A DNA stretch of 10,992 nt. It comes from Oceanospirillales bacterium. GTDB taxonomy: Bacteria > Pseudomonadota > Gammaproteobacteria > Xanthomonadales > SZUA-36. The notes beneath the pieces were generated by a model. The model searched no databases. It saw nothing but the letters and a program-made list of their open reading frames with translations, and was not told the origin of the DNA. Position numbers and translations under genes: made by a program. The stretch spans positions 1 through 10,992 of the forward strand of contig QIKG01000119.1 in the NCBI GenBank assembly GCA_003232965.1, in the 5' to 3' direction. Below, in pieces: positions 5,665-10,992 of the stretch. The stretch's first letter is position 1, and the number at the start of each line of letters is the position of its first letter.

Positions 5665-6498
5665 ATGTCGATATGGGTTATTGGTGATATCCAGGGCTGC
5701 TACGGAACATTTTCGCTGCTGCTGGAAAAAATTCAGTTTGATCCGGCCGCCGATCAGCTCTGGCTCACCGGCGACCTGGTTAATCGCGGCGGTCAATCGC
5801 TAGAAACTTTGCGTCTTATTTACAGCCTGCGCTCAGCAGTTACCAGCGTACTGGGAAATCACGATATTCACCTGCTCGCCGAAGATTATAAATATCCGCA
5901 AGGAGGCACTAGCAATAAAGAGTTTGAGGCTATCTTTAAAGCCCATGACCGGGAAAATCTAATCCAATGGTTAAACCAACGGCCTTTGTTATTTCAGGAC
6001 AAAGCCAGCAAGCATCTTTTAGTACATGCCGGCCTGCTACCGCGCTGGAAAGTTAGAGAAGCACTGAAAATGGCGGGGGAAGTTGAGTCCCTACTGCAGA
6101 GCAAAAAGCGTGCAAAGTATTTTGCTAAAGTCTATGCTCGGCATTCCAGCGGCTTAGTACCCAAGCTCGGAACCTGGCGGCGAATGCGTCTGGCAACCAG
6201 CGTATTTACCCGCATGCGCTTTGCCAATGCTAGAGGCCAACTGGATTTAAAGTCTTCGGGTCCACCCGGTTCACAGAAAAAAGGGTTTAAACCCTGGTTT
6301 GAAGCAAAAACCCGACGCAAGAAAAAGTGGACTGTTTTATTCGGGCACTGGGCCGCACTGGGTTTGTATCAGGGCAACGGGGTTATTTGTCTGGACAGTG
6401 GTTGTGTCTGGGGCGGTAAACTAACCGCCATGCGCTTGGAAGACCGGCATATTGTTCAGGTTAAACGCAAAAAATCCTGTCTTAAATACTCTGCCTAA
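5665..6498 (+). CDS. apaH: Bis(5'-nucleosyl)-tetraphosphatase, symmetrical (ApaH)
   Basis: ApaH splits diadenosine tetraphosphate symmetrically into two ADP and also removes Np4 caps from RNA in E. coli. I chose the start MSIWVIGDIQGCYG, giving 277 residues (E. coli 280), because family members begin a few residues before the first metal-binding motif. The calcineurin-like metallophosphatase motifs are complete: GDIQG (7-11), GDLVNRG (36-42), GNHD (64-67), HAG (121-123) and a late GHWAALG. The middle segment FTRMRFANARGQLDLKSSGPPG matches the ApaH-specific FTRMR region, which rules out a general serine/threonine phosphatase. The C-terminal tail is lysine- and arginine-rich. It converges with folA, the same arrangement as in E. 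coli, but lacks the usual upstream ksgA-apaG. A longer in-frame start at 5557 (313 residues) is possible but unlikely. Confidence 0.94.
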   Translation: MSIWVIGDIQGCYGTFSLLLEKIQFDPAADQLWLTGDLVNRGGQSLETLRLIYSLRSAVTSVLGNHDIHLLAEDYKYPQGGTSNKEFEAIFKAHDRENLIQWLNQRPLLFQDKASKHLLVHAGLLPRWKVREALKMAGEVESLLQSKKRAKYFAKVYARHSSGLVPKLGTWRRMRLATSVFTRMRFANARGQLDLKSSGPPGSQKKGFKPWFEAKTRRKKKWTVLFGHWAALGLYQGNGVICLDSGCVWGGKLTAMRLEDRHIVQVKRKKSCLKYSA

Positions 6499-6549
6499 TA
6501 ATATCCCAAACGATACTTGTAAAACTCAACTTCGTTTCATCTTCTCGCA

Positions 6550-6595
6550 CGCAAAGTTAATGCATGGTTTTCTTTGCGCTCTTTGCGCCTTTGCG
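6550..6595 (+). repeat. CTTTGCG repeat cluster with an inverted copy
   Basis: CTTTGCG occurs three times in 24 bases (6572-6578, 6581-6587, 6589-6595), and its inverse complement CGCAAAG lies upstream at 6550-6556. The inverted copy and the first direct copy can form a 7-base stem with a 15-base loop, downstream of apaH. Short CTTTGCG tandem runs occur between genes in many bacterial genomes, from general memory. No function is assigned; it could form the 3' end of the apaH mRNA. Confidence 0.55.
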
Positions 6596-6627
6596 AAAAA
6601 AAATGTTTTCGATCTTCAACGAAAACA
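6596..6627 (-). terminator. Intrinsic terminator of the rlmI-lgt-thyA-folA operon
   Basis: On the minus strand an 8-base perfect stem (TGTTTTCG, 6627-6620, with CGAAAACA, 6611-6604) with an 8-base loop is followed directly by eight T residues (6603-6596). It starts 8 bases after the folA stop codon. The stem is AT-rich but the T-run is strong and the position is right. Confidence 0.78.
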
Positions 6628-6635
6628 GCGCAACA

Positions 6636-7127
6636 TCAATCCCGACGGCGCAAATCAACAATATAGTAGCTTGAGCTCACCCCATCATCTACCACTACTG
6701 TTTTGCGACTAACTTCCTGCCACTGCTCGGGTTGCCATTGCGGAAACCAAGTATCGGCCGGATATTCACCATCTACCAGCGTTAATACCATGCGCTTGGC
6801 CAACGGCAGTGCCTGGGTATAGAGCATGCCACCGCCGATAACCATCACTTCACTGCCCCTGGCCACCTTGAGCGCACTTTCCAAACTCGCGACTACATCA
6901 CAACCGTTGGCCTGATAAGCCTTCTGCCAGGTAATGACAATATTTTGTCTGCCGGGTAAGGCCCGGCCGATAGATTCCCAAGTTTTCCGGCCCATAACGA
7001 TCGGTTTGCCCATGGTAGCTTGCTTAAAATGTTGCAACTCCCCCGGCAAACGCCAGGGCATATCACCCTCAAAACCAATTCCGCGCTTGCGGTCCATGGC
7101 AGCAATCAGGCTAATATTGGCGCTCAT
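6636..7127 (-). CDS. folA: Dihydrofolate reductase FolA
   Basis: FolA reduces dihydrofolate to tetrahydrofolate with NADPH and is the trimethoprim target. I chose the start MSANISLIAAMD, giving 163 residues (E. coli 159). Its ATG shares an ATGA with the thyA stop, and family proteins start just before ISLIAA; the upstream ATG at 7160 would add 11 unrelated residues. Conserved features are IGFEGDMPWRLP (17-28), GKPIVMGRKTWESIG (40-54), LPGRQNIVIT (58-66), the VIGGGMLYTQALP region and the YYIVDLRRR end. The catalytic acid that is Asp27 in E. coli is Glu30 here, in LPGEL. Glu is normal in vertebrate enzymes and keeps the carboxylate. Translational coupling to ThyA is sensible, because ThyA makes the dihydrofolate that FolA recycles. 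It is the last gene of the operon, ending just before its terminator. Confidence 0.95.
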   Translation of the reverse strand: MSANISLIAAMDRKRGIGFEGDMPWRLPGELQHFKQATMGKPIVMGRKTWESIGRALPGRQNIVITWQKAYQANGCDVVASLESALKVARGSEVMVIGGGMLYTQALPLAKRMVLTLVDGEYPADTWFPQWQPEQWQEVSRKTVVVDDGVSSSYYIVDLRRRD

Positions 7128-7957
7128 ACCGCAATCGGTGCCCGAATCAAGGGATGGCATTGGTAATCAAGCAGTTCAAAATCCTCATATTTAAAAGCAA
7201 ACAAATCACTCACATCAGGATTAATCCGCATGCTTGGCAAGGCATAAGGTTTGCGGCTAAGTTGTTCTTTGACTTGATCCATATGATTAGAATAAATATG
7301 CACATCACCGAAGGTATGAACAAAATCACCCGCCTCTAGACCAGTAACCTGAGCAATCATCATGGTAAGCAGCGCATAAGAGGCAATATTAAAGGGCACG
7401 CCCAAAAACACATCCGCACTGCGTTGATACAATTGGCAGCTTAAACGGCCATCGTTTACATGAAATTGGAACATGGCGTGGCATGGTGGCAGCGCCTGCA
7501 GACCACGACTGGCGTTTTCCTGTGGCGAAATGCTTTCATCCGGCAACACACCCGGATTCCAGGCCGAAACAATATGGCGGCGCGAGTGCGGCCTTTCACG
7601 CAAGTCATTTAAAAGTGTCTTTATTTGATCAATATGACGGCCATCCTGAGTTTTCCAGTGACGCCACTGGGCGCCATAAACCGGCCCTAATTCACCTTTC
7701 TGGTCTGCCCAGGCATCCCAAATTTTAACTCCGTTGTCATTCAGGTATTGAATATTAGTATCGCCAGCCAGGAACCAGAGCAACTCATAAATAATCGATT
7801 TTAAATGTATTTTTTTGGTGGTTACCAGCGGAAAACCCTGGCTCAAATCAAAACGCATCTGATGGCCGAAAAGACTGATAGTACCGGTACCGGTGCGGTC
7901 GTCTTTGCCGGATCCATGCTCAAGAATACTCTGTAACAGCGATAAATACGGCTGCAT
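7124..7957 (-). CDS. thyA: Thymidylate synthase ThyA
   Basis: ThyA methylates dUMP to dTMP, using methylene-tetrahydrofolate as carbon and hydride donor and releasing dihydrofolate. The 277 residues compare with 264 in E. coli; most of the excess is an insertion of about 13 residues at 138-150 (LPDESISPQENAS), which is common in other gammaproteobacterial enzymes. The active site is complete: R21, R126-R127 from the partner subunit, catalytic C159 in LPPCHAMFQF, SCQLYQRSADVFLGVPFN (173-190) with D182 and N190, and H220/Y222 in HIYSNHMDQ. The C-terminus, APIAV, fits the closing tail. The minus-strand start is preceded by AGGTAA, 8 bases upstream. It lies 3 bases after lgt and overlaps folA by 4 bases. 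The lgt-thyA pairing is also found in E. coli. Confidence 0.97.
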   Translation of the reverse strand: MQPYLSLLQSILEHGSGKDDRTGTGTISLFGHQMRFDLSQGFPLVTTKKIHLKSIIYELLWFLAGDTNIQYLNDNGVKIWDAWADQKGELGPVYGAQWRHWKTQDGRHIDQIKTLLNDLRERPHSRRHIVSAWNPGVLPDESISPQENASRGLQALPPCHAMFQFHVNDGRLSCQLYQRSADVFLGVPFNIASYALLTMMIAQVTGLEAGDFVHTFGDVHIYSNHMDQVKEQLSRKPYALPSMRINPDVSDLFAFKYEDFELLDYQCHPLIRAPIAV

Positions 7958-7960
7958 GTT

Positions 7961-8860
7961 TTACTTACCTGTTTTTATAAATTGCGGTGAATCGGAACGA
8001 TAGGCATAGAGGATTAAAATAGCACCTGCAATTACCATCGGCAAGGATAATAACTGCCCCATCGTCAACCAGTCAAAGGCTATAAATTGTAGATGTTCGT
8101 CCGGCTGGCGGAAAAATTCGGCGATAAAACGAAACACACCATAGCCTAACAGGAATAAACCTGAAACAGCCGCTCGCGGTCGCGGCTTGCGCGAATAAAA
8201 CCATAGAATCAAAAACAGCAACAAGCCTTCAAGACCCGCCTGATATAACTGTGAAGGATGGCGGGCCTCTGCATTCAGTGCACCGGTCAAATATAGCTCT
8301 CGTAGGGCATCTATCGGTAGTGGACTATCAATTGAGCTGGGAAATATTACTCCCCAGTCGGAATCCGTTTTACGCCCCCATAATTCTCCCCCAATAAAAT
8401 TACCCAAGCGCCCGAACATCAAGCCTAATGTCCCCAAGGGTGCGGAAAAATCCGCAATATTCCAAAAACCCCGACGGGTTTTTCGGCCGTACATAAACAC
8501 CACCAACAGCAGGCCTAACAAGCCGCCGTGAAATGACATTCCCCCATCCCATATCCGCAAAACCGATAGAGGGTCACTTAGTAGTTGGTCGCTGGCATAA
8601 AACAGCATATAGCCAACACGCCCACCTAAGATTACCCCGAGGATGGAATAAAATAGGTAATCACTGACTTCAGCCGGCTGCCAACCACGCCATGGATCCT
8701 TTTTAGCCCGCCACTCTGCCAGCTTCCAAAAGCTGAAAAATGCCAGCAAGTACATAATTCCGTACCAATGAATACTCAATGTATTACCGATCACTGGCAA
8801 GGGACCAATGGCTATTGCAACCGGGTCAATATCAACAAAATAAGGTAGCTTCTGTTCCAT
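7961..8860 (-). CDS. lgt: Phosphatidylglycerol-prolipoprotein diacylglyceryl transferase Lgt
   Basis: Lgt is the inner-membrane enzyme that moves diacylglycerol from phosphatidylglycerol to the lipobox cysteine of prolipoproteins, the first step of lipoprotein maturation. The 299 residues (E. coli 291) contain about seven hydrophobic segments, including about 30-48, 68-88, 112-124, 211-222, 233-250 and 266-287. Diagnostic motifs are IHWYGIMYL (30-38), GGRVGYMLFY (79-88), SFHGGLLG (109-116), GRLGNFIGGELWGR (150-163), HPSQLYQAGLEG (201-212) and GYGVFRFIAEFFRQPD (239-254). R151 and N154 match E. coli R143 and N146, and H111 matches H103. The signature asparagine in NFIN is glycine here (G157). 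It starts 2 bases after the rlmI stop, and a GGAG lies inside the end of rlmI, so the genes are probably cotranscribed. Confidence 0.95.
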   Translation of the reverse strand: MEQKLPYFVDIDPVAIAIGPLPVIGNTLSIHWYGIMYLLAFFSFWKLAEWRAKKDPWRGWQPAEVSDYLFYSILGVILGGRVGYMLFYASDQLLSDPLSVLRIWDGGMSFHGGLLGLLLVVFMYGRKTRRGFWNIADFSAPLGTLGLMFGRLGNFIGGELWGRKTDSDWGVIFPSSIDSPLPIDALRELYLTGALNAEARHPSQLYQAGLEGLLLFLILWFYSRKPRPRAAVSGLFLLGYGVFRFIAEFFRQPDEHLQFIAFDWLTMGQLLSLPMVIAGAILILYAYRSDSPQFIKTGK

Positions 8861-8862
8861 TA

Positions 8863-10152
8863 TTAGAAAGTTGCTCCAATCCGGGCGATGACCCCTTTTA
8901 GATAGCGTGTTTGTGGAATCATCGGGTGCGCTGGGTGATCGGGCGACTGCTGCAATAATTCTAGCACCTGTGCCTGGCGATCAAGATGCCGGGCAGCGCG
9001 CTGTAACGCGCCCTGTAGTTCGCTATCATCGAGATGAAACGAGCAGGAGCAGACAAACAAAATACCGTCTTTGGATAATACCCGCATGGCCATAGAAAAA
9101 ACCCGTTGATAGGCCTCCAATCCAGCGCGTTTGTCTTTGGCTTTTTTAATAAACGCAGGTGGATCCACAATTATCACATCAAAACGGCGCTCTTCTGCCC
9201 GTGCTTGGCGCAGGTAATTAAAAACATCGCCAGCGACAGCACTAACTTTATCTTGCTGCTGATTAAGCTCAGCATTAACACTAACCTGGCTAATTGCATC
9301 AGCCGATGAATCAACACAAGTGACTTCACTGGCACCGGCAGCAGCCGCAGCAATTCCCCAGCCGCCGGCATAACAAAACAAGTCCAGTACCGACTTACCA
9401 GGCACATAATTACCCAGCCTGCTGCGATTGGCGCGTTGGTCATAAAACCAGCCGGTTTTTTGGCCGGTTAACGCGGGCACCTGAAAACGCAGCTCGCCTT
9501 CCTGAATTTCAAGAAAATCAGGGACCACGCCATAAGCTGGCTCGTTGTATAGCGGCAAGCCTTCCAGTTCACGCACGCCACTGCTATTGCGCCAAATCAG
9601 CGCTTTCAGATCCAGTGCTTTGCGGATAGCCGCCTCGATATCTTCACGCAGACTCTCCATTCCGGCTGTAGTAATTTGCCCAACAACCACATCACCATAA
9701 CGGTCGAGCACTAGGCCAGGCAAGCCATCAGCCTCACCGAAAACCCAGCGATAACTGTCTTCTTTGAACAACTGCTGGCGTAACTCTAAAGCCTGGCGTA
9801 AACGCATAGCGATAAATCGCCGGCCAATGCGTGATTTGGTATTGCGGGTAATTAAACGGGCACAAATTAACGAGCGCGGATTAATATAACCCACCCCCAG
9901 TTGTTGCTGATTTGATGCCTCGATCATCACCAACTCACCCGGCTCAAACGATTTCAGCGGTGTAATCTTGGTATCTACCTCATTGGAAAAGACCCAAATA
10001 TGGCCGGCTTTAATGCGCCGTTCTTCGCGTTTGCGCAGGCGTAGCACGGGTAATTCATCAGAAAAATCACCACTATAATCACAACTACCATCATCTGCAT
10101 AATCATCTGCAATCTTTTCTTTGATATTTCTGAAATCTTTTTCAGTCGTCAT
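8863..10152 (-). CDS. rlmI: 23S rRNA (cytosine-C5)-methyltransferase RlmI
   Basis: RlmI uses S-adenosylmethionine to methylate cytosine 1962 (E. coli numbering) of 23S rRNA. Domain order fits the family: an N-terminal PUA RNA-binding domain (about 36-105, RLRKREERRIKAGHIWVFSNEV), a central region with FGEADGLPGLVLDRY (138-152), and a Rossmann methyltransferase. Motifs are GQKTGWFYDQR (230-240), the SAM loop VLDLFCYAGGWG (255-266), DPPAF (330-334) and CSCSFH (368-373), with the catalytic cysteine in the last. At 429 residues it exceeds E. coli RlmI (396). The extra is an acidic N-terminal stretch (1-34) rich in Asp, Glu and Tyr that no homologue I know carries. The ATG has a GAGA 6-9 bases upstream. 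A GTG at codon 36 would match homologue starts but has no ribosome site. First gene of the operon. Confidence 0.93.
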   Translation of the reverse strand: MTTEKDFRNIKEKIADDYADDGSCDYSGDFSDELPVLRLRKREERRIKAGHIWVFSNEVDTKITPLKSFEPGELVMIEASNQQQLGVGYINPRSLICARLITRNTKSRIGRRFIAMRLRQALELRQQLFKEDSYRWVFGEADGLPGLVLDRYGDVVVGQITTAGMESLREDIEAAIRKALDLKALIWRNSSGVRELEGLPLYNEPAYGVVPDFLEIQEGELRFQVPALTGQKTGWFYDQRANRSRLGNYVPGKSVLDLFCYAGGWGIAAAAAGASEVTCVDSSADAISQVSVNAELNQQQDKVSAVAGDVFNYLRQARAEERRFDVIIVDPPAFIKKAKDKRAGLEAYQRVFSMAMRVLSKDGILFVCSCSFHLDDSELQGALQRAARHLDRQAQVLELLQQSPDHPAHPMIPQTRYLKGVIARIGATF

Positions 10153-10179
10153 ATATTTCTCAAAATTATGGCAGACTGA

Positions 10180-10185
10180 ATTATA
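10180..10185 (-). promoter_or_regulatory. Candidate -10 box for the rlmI operon
   Basis: The minus strand reads TATAAT at 10185-10180, 27 bases before the rlmI ATG. Transcription would start near 10173. The -35 zone (about 10203-10208, GTGCAT) is a poor match. The box sits in the 63-base gap between vapC and rlmI, where I see no terminator for vapC, so rlmI may also receive read-through. Confidence 0.35.
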
Positions 10186-10215
10186 GGCAATATAAATTAA
10201 CCATGCACAGTATCT

Positions 10216-10572
10216 TTATGCCATTCCAAGCTTTACCGCGGCTGCCTGCAGGCGTTTATCCCGAGTCCATAGCTGACTTGTTCCCGTCAAAACTGTTGCA
10301 GCCAGTAAATGGATATCAACATAGCCGAGGCCGCAACCCATTAATGCATGCTGATCAATAAAAAACAGAACCTCCTCATTACTGGCAGTGGCTGCTTGGG
10401 GCAAATCCTTCATGAGCTCTATTATTTCCGTGCGATTATGCAGATTCCCGCAGGCCAGCTCACCAAGTACAAACGGATGCATTAACACCTGACTGGACCC
10501 CAATAACGCCTCTAGGTCCGGCTCACCTGCGCGTAAATGATCGATCCATACTGAGGTATCTACCAACACCAT
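10216..10572 (-). CDS. vapC: VapC-type PIN-domain ribonuclease toxin
   Basis: A 118-residue PIN-domain protein, the typical toxin size. PIN toxins cut RNA with Mg2+ or Mn2+ held by conserved acids; many VapCs cleave initiator tRNA or the sarcin-ricin loop, but the target cannot be read here. The four acids are present: D5 in LVDTSVWIDHL, E38 in LGELACG, D86 in GYVDIHLLAA and D105 in LWTRDKRL, so it should be active. It starts 3 bases after the stop of the antitoxin gene, the usual order (antitoxin first). No Shine-Dalgarno sequence precedes its ATG, which suggests translation by coupling to VapB and keeps toxin output below antitoxin. The pair looks complete and undegraded. Confidence 0.92.
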   Translation of the reverse strand: MVLVDTSVWIDHLRAGEPDLEALLGSSQVLMHPFVLGELACGNLHNRTEIIELMKDLPQAATASNEEVLFFIDQHALMGCGLGYVDIHLLAATVLTGTSQLWTRDKRLQAAAVKLGMA

Positions 10573-10575
10573 GAT

Positions 10576-10773
10576 TCAGGAGCTTTCAGATTGACGCCGA
10601 GGTGCCGATAATAACTGAGGCTCGCTGCCCCCCAACTGTACCAGGCGATGCGCGCTTTCACGCTCTACCAAAGCCCGTAAACCCTCCCTAACCAAGGCAG
10701 TCTTTTCTGCTAATCCGGTCATGTTACGGGCTTTTTCTAACAATTTATCGTCAATATTTAACGTCGTACGCAT
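10576..10773 (-). CDS. vapB: VapB-type ribbon-helix-helix antitoxin
   Basis: A 65-residue antitoxin. It starts MRTTLNIDDKLLEKARNMTG, the N-terminal pattern of VapB antitoxins of the MRTTLNID type: a short DNA-binding beta strand and two helices, as a dimer. The following TALVREGLRALVERESAHRL is the second helix and linker. The C-terminal tail (LGGSEPQLLSAPRRQSESS) would wrap VapC and block its active site. I chose this start over the ATG at 10797, because homologues start at MRTT and an AAGGA lies 10 bases upstream of it. The dimer, alone or with VapC, normally represses its own promoter. Confidence 0.88.
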   Translation of the reverse strand: MRTTLNIDDKLLEKARNMTGLAEKTALVREGLRALVERESAHRLVQLGGSEPQLLSAPRRQSESS

Positions 10774-10823
10774 TTTATTTATATCCTTACCTACCAAATG
10801 CCATCATAACATACATATACTGA

Positions 10824-10869
10824 TGCCTATTTTCGTGCCTATTTTCGTATTTTGTTCATCATTTTCGTA
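10824..10869 (-). repeat. Short direct repeats upstream of vapB
   Basis: On the plus strand TGCCTATTTTCG occurs twice in tandem (10824-10835, 10836-10847) with period 12, and the core ATTTTCGTA recurs at 10861-10869. They lie 50-100 bases upstream of the vapB start, where its operator and promoter should be. They may be iterated binding sites for the VapB ribbon-helix-helix protein, or simply AT-rich repetition. No convincing -35/-10 pair is visible nearby. Confidence 0.5.
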
Positions 10870-10917
10870 ATTCAGACTGAAACCAGTAGCTATGAGCTGG
10901 CCTTCGTATTAGGGTAA

Positions 10918-10992
10918 GGAGCCTCTGATTTATTCTGAGTGAAGCAGATTGAGATTTATGATTTTCAAGAGCAAGGCGGTAAGTGCTAGTAA
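10918..10992. mobile_element. Possible end of a transposable or MITE-like element (partial)
   Basis: The last 75 bases begin GGAGCCTCTGATTTATTC and include AGAGCAAGGCGG. Both resemble, from memory, terminal sequences of IS5-like elements and their small derivatives in gammaproteobacteria. The other end, the inverted repeat and any transposase lie outside the window, so this is weak. No coding region is seen from 10774 to the end of the window (219 bases). Confidence 0.22.

Noticed and set aside
6283..6294. Perfect 12-base palindrome GGGTTTAAACCC
   Set aside because: It lies inside apaH and encodes the conserved KGFKPW stretch before the C-terminal motif; codon choice explains it and no regulatory context is visible.
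8907..9443. Open frames overlapping rlmI in other frames
   Set aside because: They overlap the conserved methyltransferase motifs of RlmI and have no family resemblance or ribosome sites.
10216..10773. A new defence system at the right edge
   Set aside because: The two genes match an ordinary VapB/VapC pair in order, size and motifs, with no extra partner gene.
10958..10992. Short open frame from an ATG at 10958 to the window end
   Set aside because: Only 11 codons are visible, there is no ribosome site, and it falls within the putative element end.

Overview
The window reads as ordinary, moderate-GC chromosome of a gammaproteobacterium. A marine lineage near the Cellvibrionales or Spongiibacteraceae is my guess from protein style and gene order; nothing in the sequence proves it. 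Pointers are birA followed by a SPOR-domain protein and a tRNA-Thr(UGU), a tight rlmI-lgt-thyA-folA operon, and apaH facing folA end to end as in E. coli. All genes look intact. I see no CRISPR array, rRNA, integrase or complete insertion sequence.

Left part (1-1961, plus strand): the last codons of an upstream gene overlap birA (biotin-protein ligase and biotin repressor). A membrane-anchored SPOR protein follows, then tRNA-Thr(UGU) behind a clear sigma-70 promoter with a GC-rich discriminator. Two usual partners of this locus are absent: a pantothenate kinase gene after birA, and further tRNA genes with tuf after the tRNA.

Middle (1962-4355, plus strand): a small hotdog-fold thioesterase, then a 613-residue secreted protein that joins a cyclophilin-type prolyl isomerase to a long C-terminal region that looks like a right-handed beta-helix. 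This fusion is the most unusual protein here. A strong hairpin terminator follows. The last 16 bases of the tRNA gene recur exactly near the 3' end of the fusion gene, so the two copies bracket about 2.3 kb.

Centre (4421-6498): cbpA (DnaJ-like co-chaperone, minus strand) and apaH (diadenosine tetraphosphatase, plus strand) diverge from a shared intergenic region of about 300 bases.

Right part (6596-10152, minus strand): rlmI, lgt, thyA and folA run in that order with gaps of 2 and 3 bases and a 4-base overlap, ending in a compact intrinsic terminator. The operon joins 23S rRNA methylation, lipoprotein diacylglyceryl transfer, dTMP synthesis and recycling of the dihydrofolate that ThyA produces.

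Right edge (10216-10992): a vapBC-type toxin-antitoxin pair on the minus strand has short direct repeats in its upstream region. The last 75 bases may be the end of a transposable element cut by the window edge.
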